Position numbers and translations under genes: made by a program. Below, piece after piece: positions 17,101 through 23,566 of a stretch of 64,000 bases of DNA (positions are counted from its first letter, which is position 1; each line of letters begins with the position of its first letter). This DNA is from Pseudomonas sp. B21-015. Lineage in GTDB: Bacteria; Pseudomonadota; Gammaproteobacteria; Pseudomonadales; Pseudomonadaceae. The stretch is from assembly GCF_024749285.1 (NCBI RefSeq), contig NZ_CP087196.1, forward strand, positions 6,324,001 through 6,388,000, read 5' to 3'. The notes below the pieces were generated by a model. It worked only from the letters and a program-made list of their open reading frames with translations, was not told the origin of the DNA and did no database searches.

Positions 17101-17679
17101 GGTCAGGTAACGCCCGGCGGTGTCGATCAGCACGCCGTGGTCGGCGAAGTACCAGTCGCAATGCCGCGTGCCGAGGGTGTCGCGGGTGAGTTTGCGGTCG
17201 ATCTTGTTGATCGGAAACTCAAGGCCCGAAAAGTCCAGCAGGCTGGTCTTGCCGCTGCCCTGCGGGCCGATCAGCAAGTACCACGGCAAATCACTGCGCC
17301 AGCGCTCGCTGCGACCGCGATACAGGCTCGAGGTCTTCAGGGTTTTCAGGGCGTCCTTGAAACGCACCTTCAACTCTTTCTCTTCTTCGTCGATCAGCTC
17401 TTCACGGCGGATACGGTCCTGGCCGTCTTCGGTGGCTTCCACCGCTTTTTTGCGCACACCGGCGCGCCAGCTGACGAAGACCATGGTCAGGCCCCAGATC
17501 AGGAACAGCACACTGATGGTCAGCAGGCGGGAGGTCGAACCTTCCCAGAACTTGTAGTCATTGACCGCCAGCAGCGGTCCGACGAACCACACCAGCAGCG
17601 CGACGAACAGCACCAGCAGCAGGGTCCAGACCCAGGTCTGGCGCAGGAATGCGCCGACTTTCTTGAAAAACTTTTTCAT
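14140..17679 (-). CDS. tssM: TssM/IcmF inner-membrane core protein, H2-like cluster
   Basis: The product is 1179 residues from the ATG at 17679, which follows AGGGA at good spacing; a longer frame to 17730 would add an unlikely Arg/Ser-rich leader. Two N-terminal transmembrane helices (about 16-38 and 48-70), a cytoplasmic GTPase-like domain with Walker A GPQGSGKTSLLD (about 138-149), a third helix near residue 430 (LYVGALAALALFGMLW), then the long periplasmic IcmF-related region and the C-terminal DUF1215-like part that contacts TssJ. It anchors the secretion machine in the inner membrane. Followed by stp1 with a one-base overlap. Confidence 0.95.
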   Translation of the reverse strand: MKKFFKKVGAFLRQTWVWTLLLVLFVALLVWFVGPLLAVNDYKFWEGSTSRLLTISVLFLIWGLTMVFVSWRAGVRKKAVEATEDGQDRIRREELIDEEEKELKVRFKDALKTLKTSSLYRGRSERWRSDLPWYLLIGPQGSGKTSLLDFSGLEFPINKIDRKLTRDTLGTRHCDWYFADHGVLIDTAGRYLTQPDAEVDGSAWSTLLELLRKRRRNRPLNGVLVTIPVETLLGGSEQDLETLARQVRARLQDVHQKLHVDVPIYLVLSKADRLLGFDEFFDQLTREESDQVLGTSFRKEQSGTDVTVLRAEFEELLRRLNSQVIMRMHQERDTQRRGRILDFPHQLGQIGERLCLFVDLAFTGNRYQRVSQLRGFYLTSAPHLTQEMDQTTAGIGASLGMSAGVLPTLRSGRSRFIHHLLSRVIFPEADLAGLDKRERSRIHWGQRALYVGALAALALFGMLWAGGFSANYERLENLRSLAQTWKQQRSALTARDDSMAVLKTLDTSYAATQVFPNKGDVSYHERGGLYQGEDANPVVKSAYERELEAQLLPRVATLLEGQIRANMKDRERLLNSLRAYLMLNMKDRRDAAWLKDWVATDWSLRYAGNTAVQNGLNTHFERLLKQPFIYPLNDQLVAQARQVLRSESLANVVYRMLREQARNLPEYRLSQHIGPQGSLFVGTDYVIPGFYTQQGYQQYFSVQGAALVTDILRDNWVLGEGSGISGMDLRRLMVELEQLYFRDYANFWSEAVGQVALPAISDFSEGAEQLAGLTSANSPVLQLLVEVRENTRFPAEAEPVDEAADAAAKLGEQKGKLGKLGKLASAASDAASDMAATKNLPDTAKKSLQRRFEPLHRLLDDNNGPAADLTPALQALNDLQMQLSSLARASAPEQAAFEMAKTRMSGQRDALSSLRNASNRLPRPVSVWFNVLAEDTWRLVLNDSYQYLNQRYQSELYSFYGKAINKRYPFSAHSTSDVAISDFREFFKAQGIADRFFDTYMRPFVSGDPGNYRLRSIDGHSMPISKVYLDQMAAAQVIRQSFFAINPAEPQVQFKLEPYTLDPAVSRSEFKFGDKTIEYRHGPIVPVSFKWPTDAEDGRTSLVLDKMAGRPIGIEKNTGPWSLFRLFDLMQTEYLTGRDVLVLKADVGGLRANYLLSSQRTPNPFDMGVLRTFRMPVQL

Positions 17680-17692
17680 CACACGTCCCTGT

Positions 17693-18568
17693 TTACGGCT
17701 GCGACTGCGGCTTAACCGCGGCCGGATCAAGCTGCTGATAAGGTTGCAGAACGGTTTCGCGTTGTTCGCCCAATACCCAGGCGAAGCCCGAATACATCAC
17801 CACCAGGCAGACCACGGTGAACAGCACCACCATCCACGCCGGCACGATGCGCACCAGGCTGCGGCGCTGATCGTTCAAGCCTTCCCAATGCGGCGACAAC
17901 TCGCGAGGCACGTCGCCGCGCAGTTGACGAATCTGCCGATACAAGGCGTCGCGGATGCCTTCGAGTTCGAGCATGCCGCGCGCTTGCACCCGGTACTTGC
18001 CTTCGAAACCGAGGGACAGGCACAGATACATCAGCTCCAGCATCGGCAAGTGCTTGACCGGATTTTTCGACAGGCGATCCAGCAGCTGGAAGAACTTCTC
18101 GCCACCGAACGTTTCGTTGTGGAAGCTGCTGAGCAGGCTCATCTGCGACCACTCGCTTTCGTTGCCCCACGGCGTGGTGACGACGGCTTCGTCAACCACG
18201 GTGCACAGCACGTAACGGGCGGCCATCACCTGGCTGCTTTCGGCGCCGTTGTGCAGCGCACGTACTTCAAACAGTTTCAGCCCGGCGGTCAGCCGCTCAT
18301 TGAGCGCGTACAGGTCTTCGCGGGTGTCGCTGTGCTTGAGCCGCACCACTTCCGACAGCAGTTCGGAAGCCGCCGCCACCAGCGAGTTGAGGCTGATGTT
18401 GAACGCTTCGGCCGGGCGCAGGCGCGCGGCGTAGATCATCCGTTCTTCCAACTGTTCAAAACGCGGCGGTGCCGCGAAGTCAGTCAGCGGACTCGATGCC
18501 GGGCCGTGGCCCTGGCGGTCGAGCAGGACGGTTTTGTCGTCCTGGTGGTGTTCCATGTCCTTGATCAT
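17693..18568 (-). CDS. tssL: TssL/DotU inner-membrane protein, short form
   Basis: The product is 291 residues. The cytoplasmic DotU domain shows the typical run ALHNGAESSQVMAARYVLCT, VVDEAVVTTPWGNESEW, FGGEKFF and LYLCLSLGFEGKYRV, followed by one C-terminal transmembrane helix (about 243-265) and a short periplasmic tail. Unlike the TssL of the neighbouring H1-like cluster it has no OmpA-like peptidoglycan-binding domain. TssL pairs with TssM and TssJ to make the envelope complex. It lies 5 bases after tssK and 13 bases before tssM. Confidence 0.94.
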   Translation of the reverse strand: MIKDMEHHQDDKTVLLDRQGHGPASSPLTDFAAPPRFEQLEERMIYAARLRPAEAFNISLNSLVAAASELLSEVVRLKHSDTREDLYALNERLTAGLKLFEVRALHNGAESSQVMAARYVLCTVVDEAVVTTPWGNESEWSQMSLLSSFHNETFGGEKFFQLLDRLSKNPVKHLPMLELMYLCLSLGFEGKYRVQARGMLELEGIRDALYRQIRQLRGDVPRELSPHWEGLNDQRRSLVRIVPAWMVVLFTVVCLVVMYSGFAWVLGEQRETVLQPYQQLDPAAVKPQSQP

Positions 18569-18573
18569 GTCGG

Positions 18574-19905
18574 TCAGTTCCTGATGGCCCAGAATTTCAG
18601 TTCAAGCTCGGCGAATTCGCCGGACACGTGGAACGCGAAGCCGCCGGAGCGCTCGAGTTGCGCCAGGTCTTCGGAACTGAGTTCGAGGATGAAATAAGTT
18701 TTGTTGGAGTGGAACGCGATCTGCCGTGGGGCCACCGGCAACGGTTTGACCTTGATACCAGGCAGATGCAGGTTGACCAGTTGGCGGATACGCTCCACCG
18801 GGCCGACCTTGAGGTGCGCCGGCAAGCGGTGGCGCAGCTCTTCGGAGTCGCAGTTGGCACTGGCCGCGAGCACGAACGAGGCCGAGCCCAGCAGTTTGTG
18901 GTCGTGCAACGGCGACACGATGATCCCGTACTGGCGCGCTTGCAGCACCAGTTCGATGGCATGCTGTTCGAGCACCATCGACAGCACCTGACGAATCGCT
19001 TCCATCAGTTTGCGGAAGCTCGCGCCCTGGTCGCTGTGCTGGTAGCGGCTGTCCAGACGCGGGCGTTTGCTGTCGCTGGAAAACGTCGCCAGATCGCCGA
19101 GCATGGTCAACAGCGTGCGGTACAACTCTTCCGGGTGAACCTGTTCCAGGCCCAGGTAATGGCGCAGCAACAGTTCGGTACGGTTGATCAGTTGCAGCAT
19201 CATGAAATCGCCGACTTCCGCGCCGCCGACCTTGCCGTTGGAGCGAATCCGGTCGGCGATGGTGTCGCCCCGGTGGCCGAGCATGCTGATGACTTCTTTG
19301 AGGCACGACAGCAGGTAGCTGGACGAATGCGCCTGGATGTAGGTCGGCACGAAATCCGGGTCGAGGCTGATCACGCCGTCGGGCGTGGTGTCGAGCACTT
19401 CACAGATCTTCAGCTTCACGTAGGCCTGGTCGCTTTGCTGCTCGCCGAGCAACAATTTGAAGTCCGGGCGACCGCAGCTGACCTGACTGGCGGAGTCATC
19501 GCCGGCGTTGGAGTCGGCCACTTCCGCTTCGTACGCGGTGTAGCGCGCCAACACGTCGGATTGCTCCGGGCGGCGAGACTCGATGTGGTTACCGGTCACC
19601 AGTGGCAGCGCCAGATAGATCGGCGTGTTGCCCGTGTTCGGCGGCACGTCCAGGGCCAACGGCTCGGTGTTGCCGCCCAGTTCGAACAGGCTGCCGTCCG
19701 GCAGAATCCCCGAGGCCTGGCTGATCACCAGTTTGCCCATGTTGAGGAACTGCAAGTCGATTTCCAGGTTGAGGAAACCCCAGGTGTAACTGCCCAGCAA
19801 CTGGGTGCGGGTCTTCATCTGGTGGTCGTAATAACGATCGTTGTGCTGGAAGTGCTGCGGTCGCAGCAGCATGCCTTCCTGCCAAATGACTTTATGGGCA
19901 TTCAT
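18574..19905 (-). CDS. tssK: TssK baseplate protein, H2-like cluster
   Basis: The product is 443 residues and begins MNAHKVIWQEGMLLRPQHFQ, the hallmark opening of TssK, with QHNDRYYD following. TssK is the cytoplasmic trimeric adaptor joining the baseplate (TssF/TssG) to TssL and TssM. The C-terminal part (FHSNKTYFILEL, FAFHVSGEFAELELKFWAIR) is the conserved receptor-binding shoulder/head. It starts 2 bases after tssJ stops. Confidence 0.95.
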   Translation of the reverse strand: MNAHKVIWQEGMLLRPQHFQHNDRYYDHQMKTRTQLLGSYTWGFLNLEIDLQFLNMGKLVISQASGILPDGSLFELGGNTEPLALDVPPNTGNTPIYLALPLVTGNHIESRRPEQSDVLARYTAYEAEVADSNAGDDSASQVSCGRPDFKLLLGEQQSDQAYVKLKICEVLDTTPDGVISLDPDFVPTYIQAHSSSYLLSCLKEVISMLGHRGDTIADRIRSNGKVGGAEVGDFMMLQLINRTELLLRHYLGLEQVHPEELYRTLLTMLGDLATFSSDSKRPRLDSRYQHSDQGASFRKLMEAIRQVLSMVLEQHAIELVLQARQYGIIVSPLHDHKLLGSASFVLAASANCDSEELRHRLPAHLKVGPVERIRQLVNLHLPGIKVKPLPVAPRQIAFHSNKTYFILELSSEDLAQLERSGGFAFHVSGEFAELELKFWAIRN

Positions 19906-19907
19906 GT

Positions 19908-20417
19908 TCAGTCATCCGCCTTGACGAGCGTTTCGTGGGTGTTGCGGATGCCGGCCTGATCGAGGGTCAGGTCAGCCGCAGTGACTTGCACCGGAGTGAT
20001 TTGCACCGTGTAGCGCCATTTGGTTTCCGGCAGGTCGCGGTAGGCCGCGAGTACGCCGACGTAACGGCTGCCCTCTTCCACACTGAGCTTGAGCTCGACG
20101 GTTTCACCCGGGCGCAGTTCCAGCTCTTCGCTGGCTACCAGGTCCGGGGCCAGGGATTCCTTGGCGCGCTCGTAGAGACTGAAGAAATCAGCGTTCTCGA
20201 AAGCCACTGGGTGCTTGAGCTCAAACAGGCGCACGACGATCGGCGACGGACGACCGTTAAGGTCCGGGTTCAGCTGATCGCTGGCGGTCAGCTTCAGGTT
20301 GAGTTTGGTCACGGTGGAATACGGCGACAGCGACGAGCAACCGGCCAGCAGCACCAGGGCGGTGAGCGCAGTCAGCGTCTTGAAAAAAGCGGTCGAGCAG
20401 CGAAACATGCGCATCAT
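19908..20417 (-). CDS. tssJ: TssJ outer-membrane lipoprotein, H2-like cluster
   Basis: The product is 169 residues with a lipoprotein signal ending in the lipobox LLAGC (Cys about 27), then the TssJ beta-sandwich (SPIVVRLFELKHPVAFENAD, FFSLYERAKESL, ELRPGETVELKL, YVGVLAAYRDLPETKWRYTV). It is anchored in the outer membrane and binds the periplasmic end of TssM. Its start overlaps the fha2 stop by 4 bases. The counterpart is lip2/PA1666. Confidence 0.94.
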   Translation of the reverse strand: MMRMFRCSTAFFKTLTALTALVLLAGCSSLSPYSTVTKLNLKLTASDQLNPDLNGRPSPIVVRLFELKHPVAFENADFFSLYERAKESLAPDLVASEELELRPGETVELKLSVEEGSRYVGVLAAYRDLPETKWRYTVQITPVQVTAADLTLDQAGIRNTHETLVKADD

Positions 20418-21610
20418 CCTTGGCGGTCGGTGTGAAGGGTGGAAATCAGGCGGATCTGTTCTTCGTAGGCCTGGGCGAAGTCGCGGGCCAACAGGCGTTC
20501 GCTCCAGTCATCGTCCAGACGCAGCGCCTGGTGATAACGCCCGTAAGCTCTCCAGCGACTGCCGGAGGTGGCGAGCAACGGCTTGTTGTCGCGCTCGAAA
20601 CGCAAGGTCAGCTGTTGCGGCGAGAAGTGCTCCAGGGTGCCGCGAACGGCAGCGCGGCTGGCAGTCAGCAACGCCACCTGATGCGCCTGCAAATCGCGGA
20701 ACGCACGGGAGATCGCTTGCTCGGCCGGCAATTGGCCCGGCTTGTTGCCCTGCAACAGAATGCCCAGCGCTTCACCGGCATCGACGGCGAATTTCAGTGG
20801 GTTCTTGTGGGTGCCTTGCACGGTGGTCTGGGCCAGGCGCAGTTCGTTTTTCAGCTCGCTGCGGGTGCGCAGGCTCTGCTGCAAACCACCGACGCTCTGC
20901 TTGAGCAGGCGCGCGGCGTTCAGGGCCAGGGCTTCGCGGGCGTCGTGGTCGAGGCCTTTGACGTCCACGCCCAACGCCGCACCGAAGTGCTCCCAGAAAC
21001 CTTCGCTCTGACGCTCCACAGCCTTTGGTGGCGGAGCTGGCGCAGGTTCTGCCGGGGCGTCGATCAGCTCCGGCACCATCAGGCTTTCCATGTCGATGCG
21101 TGCGTAGTCGGCGCGTTGACGGGTGTCCTCAGGCACCGCGCGCGGGGCGATCAGTTCGTCGATTTCCGAGTACACGCGCTCTTGCTGATCGAGTGCGTTC
21201 AGCGGGTCGAGGTCGAGGAACGCATCGTCCGGAATGATGCTGCCCGCAGCCTGCGGACGGCCGACTTCGACGTCGAAGGTCGCCGGGTCGCGCACCAGTC
21301 GCGCGCGGATCTCGAAGTCGCCCAGCACATACACGCTGCCGTGCTCGATGCGCATCGGCTCGCCCTTGCGCAGGCGCGCACCGCTTTCGCTGTCCTGGAT
21401 ACCGTTGCTGCTGGTATCGGTCAGGAAAAACGTGCCTTCGCGGTAGCTGATCACCGCGTGGTGGTTGGACAGATGACGCTTGCGGTCGGGAATGATCCAG
21501 TCGCAATCCTCGCCCCGGCCGATCACGCCACCGGCCTGTTTAAAGGTCTTCTGGCACAAATCCGTGGGCACGAACTGCTTGGTGTTCAGCATTTCGAAAA
21601 CCAGTTCCAT
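20414..21610 (-). CDS. fha2: FHA-domain T6SS scaffold protein (Fha2)
   Basis: The product is 398 residues from the ATG at 21610, which has AAGGAG upstream. An FHA domain occupies about residues 8-100, with the phosphothreonine-binding signatures GRGEDCDW, SNHHAVI and TSSNGIQ. A Pro/Ala linker near residue 180 leads to a C-terminal T6SS-specific helical domain (about 210-390) containing RDLQAHQVALLTASRAAVRG and the ending SGSRWRAYGRYHQ. FHA proteins recognise threonine-phosphorylated partners, linking stk1/stp1 to machine assembly. It follows the small lipoprotein gene closely. Confidence 0.93.
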   Translation of the reverse strand: MELVFEMLNTKQFVPTDLCQKTFKQAGGVIGRGEDCDWIIPDRKRHLSNHHAVISYREGTFFLTDTSSNGIQDSESGARLRKGEPMRIEHGSVYVLGDFEIRARLVRDPATFDVEVGRPQAAGSIIPDDAFLDLDPLNALDQQERVYSEIDELIAPRAVPEDTRQRADYARIDMESLMVPELIDAPAEPAPAPPPKAVERQSEGFWEHFGAALGVDVKGLDHDAREALALNAARLLKQSVGGLQQSLRTRSELKNELRLAQTTVQGTHKNPLKFAVDAGEALGILLQGNKPGQLPAEQAISRAFRDLQAHQVALLTASRAAVRGTLEHFSPQQLTLRFERDNKPLLATSGSRWRAYGRYHQALRLDDDWSERLLARDFAQAYEEQIRLISTLHTDRQG

Positions 21611-21627
21611 AATGATGCTCCTTGCGG

Positions 21628-21768
21628 TCACTTGCCGCGATTGACCGCCTGCGGATCACCCAATGGGCGATAGGTGTTGTCGTTGTATTTGTAATTGCCG
21701 CTACAGCCGCCGAGGCCGCATAGAACGACGAGGGTCAGCAGGACGGCTTGCCAGTGACGAACAGGCAT
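21628..21768 (-). CDS. 46-residue T6SS-linked lipoprotein (orfX-like)
   Basis: A short gene reads MPVRHWQAVLLTLVVLCGLG then GCSGNYKYNDN and ends DPQAVNRGK. The hydrophobic segment and the lipobox GLGGC (Cys 22) make it a lipoprotein with only about 25 mature residues. It sits between the sigma-54 activator and fha2, exactly where P. aeruginosa H2-T6SS has the small orfX (PA1664). Its stop lies 17 bases before the fha2 start. Its function is unknown; conserved position suggests a real gene. Confidence 0.8.
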   Translation of the reverse strand: MPVRHWQAVLLTLVVLCGLGGCSGNYKYNDNTYRPLGDPQAVNRGK

Positions 21769-21881
21769 CAGAGGGTCTCCAGAGGTAGACAAAGCACAAA
21801 GCGCCAACCCTTTCGGGCGGCGCTGTTAGAAGTAAATGAGGTGGGTTCGAGCGCTCTAGCCATGGGGCCTGAGCGCTGCCT

Positions 21882-22015
21882 TTGTGGCGAGGGAGCTTGC
21901 TCCCGCTGGGCTGCGGAGCAGCCCCAAAACCGGTTGCCCCGTTTATTCAGGTAGACCGTGTTGGCTGGATTGCGCCTGCTGCGCAGTCGAGCGGGAGCAA
22001 GCTCCCTCGCCACAG
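21882..22015. repeat. REP pair in inverted orientation (REPIN)
   Basis: The left unit is GTGGCGAGGGAGCTTGCTCC and the right unit its exact inverse, GGAGCAAGCTCCCTCGCCAC, separated by about 95 bases that contain a smaller GGGCTGC/GCAGCCC hairpin. This matches the REP doublets that are very abundant in P. fluorescens-group genomes. It lies in the only gap of the H2-like operon, between sfa2 and the small lipoprotein gene, and could reduce read-through there. Confidence 0.92.
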
Positions 22016-22038
22016 GATTTCGCCGCTCAAAAATGGGG

Positions 22039-23556
22039 TTAACCATCGAAATCACCCAGGTTGATGTTCAGGCGCCCGAGGCGGTACAGCAGTGTGCGGC
22101 GCGGCAGGCCTAGTTCGCGGGCGGCGAGGGTCTGGTTGCCGTCGTTCTTGCGCAGGCAGTCGAGCAGCAAACTGCGTTCGACCTGCTCCAGGCGTTCGCG
22201 CAGGTTCAGGCTGCTGTCTTCCGGCATGGCTTCCATGCGCAGGGAGAAATGCTCGGTCAGCAACTCGCCGCCCTCGCACAGCAATACCGCGCGTTCGACC
22301 AAACCTTTGAGTTCGCGAACGTTGCCGGGGAAGGTATATCCGGACAGGTGATCCAGCGCCGCGTCGGACCAACGCACCGCATCCCGTTGCAAAAACGTGC
22401 AGGCCTTGTCGGCGAAGTGCCGCGCCAGGTCGAGGATGTCGCCTTCGCGCTGACGCAACGCCGGCAGCTCGATCGGGAATTGCGCGAGGCGGTAGTACAA
22501 GTCCTCGCGGAATTTGCCTTCGTTGACCAGCACCGACAAATCGCGGTGCGTCGCGGCGATGATGCGCACGTCGATCTTGTGGGTGTCGTTGGAACCCAAC
22601 GGGCGGATCTCGCCTTCCTGCAATACGCGCAGCAATTTGGCTTGCAGGGACAACGGCATGTCGCCGATTTCGTCGAGCAACAAGGTGCCGCCATTGGCCG
22701 CGTCGAACAGCCCGGCACGGTCGCGATCGGCACCGGTGAAGGCGCCTTTGCGGTAGCCGAACAGCTCGCTTTCCAGCAGGTTCTCGGGGAACGCCGCGCA
22801 GTTCTGCACGATGAACGCCTGGGAACGGCGCGGGCCGCAGTCGTGAATCGCCCGCGCGACCACTTCCTTGCCAGTGCCGGTCTCGCCGCGCAACAGTACG
22901 GTGTAAGGGCTGTGCAGGACTTTGCTGATCAGCGAGTAGGTCTGGCGCATGGCCACGCTCTTGCCGATCAGGCCATAGCCGCTGGCGCTCGGGACGTTGA
23001 GCGGCGCCGGGCGTGTATCACCGGTCGGCTGACGCAAACGTTGCAACAAGTGCAGTTGGCCGAGCACGAACGAACCCAGTTGACCGAGGGAATCGGCAAA
23101 GCCTTGCAGGTCGACCTGCCGGTGACTGGCGCACAGCAGCAAACCTTCGACAGCCTTTTGCTGATTGACCAGCGGCACGCACAGCAGCGACTGCCAGGGC
23201 GTGGCCTGGGGCGGCAGGAAACTGGTTTCGTGCAGGCTGCCGCTCAGCTCGCTGAGGCACACCACGCGGTTCTGGCACAGGGCGAACTGCAGCAGTTGTT
23301 CACCGTTGTAATCCGCCGGCAGGCTCGCCCCTTCCCGGGGTTGCAGAATGCCGTTCAGGCACTCGGCGTTCATTCCCAGGCAGGTGTGGGTCGCGTCCAG
23401 CAGGTACAGCTGCGTCAGCTCGCAACCGCTGAGCTCGGCCAAGCCGCGCACGAAGTCACCCAGCAGCGCAGTGCCGTCCGCCGCCCGCGACAGGCTGGCG
23501 AACTGCGCCAGCAAGGTTTCGGCATAGACCAGCGGTTGCGGCACTTGAGTGAACAT
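22039..23556 (-). CDS. sfa2: Sigma-54-dependent transcriptional activator (Sfa2 type)
   Basis: The product is 505 residues from the ATG at 23556 (TGAGGTGG upstream). An N-terminal GAF-like sensor (about 10-170) is followed by an AAA+ domain: Walker A GETGTGKE (about 225-232), the sigma-54 contact loop GAFTGA (about 272-277, intact) and Walker B TLLLDEIGD (about 291-299). The C-terminus is a Fis-type helix-turn-helix (NQTLAARELGLPRRTLLYRL). An intact GAFTGA means it should activate sigma-54 promoters. The P. aeruginosa counterpart is PA1663, next to clpV2 as here. It begins 10 bases after the clpV stop. Confidence 0.94.
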   Translation of the reverse strand: MFTQVPQPLVYAETLLAQFASLSRAADGTALLGDFVRGLAELSGCELTQLYLLDATHTCLGMNAECLNGILQPREGASLPADYNGEQLLQFALCQNRVVCLSELSGSLHETSFLPPQATPWQSLLCVPLVNQQKAVEGLLLCASHRQVDLQGFADSLGQLGSFVLGQLHLLQRLRQPTGDTRPAPLNVPSASGYGLIGKSVAMRQTYSLISKVLHSPYTVLLRGETGTGKEVVARAIHDCGPRRSQAFIVQNCAAFPENLLESELFGYRKGAFTGADRDRAGLFDAANGGTLLLDEIGDMPLSLQAKLLRVLQEGEIRPLGSNDTHKIDVRIIAATHRDLSVLVNEGKFREDLYYRLAQFPIELPALRQREGDILDLARHFADKACTFLQRDAVRWSDAALDHLSGYTFPGNVRELKGLVERAVLLCEGGELLTEHFSLRMEAMPEDSSLNLRERLEQVERSLLLDCLRKNDGNQTLAARELGLPRRTLLYRLGRLNINLGDFDG

Positions 23557-23566
23557 CACACCCACC

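Noticed and set aside
14050..17715. Two long plus-strand frames over tssM of the H2-like cluster
   Set aside because: They are antisense frames that stay open because of high GC; no motif or ribosome site, and tssM is certain on the other strand.
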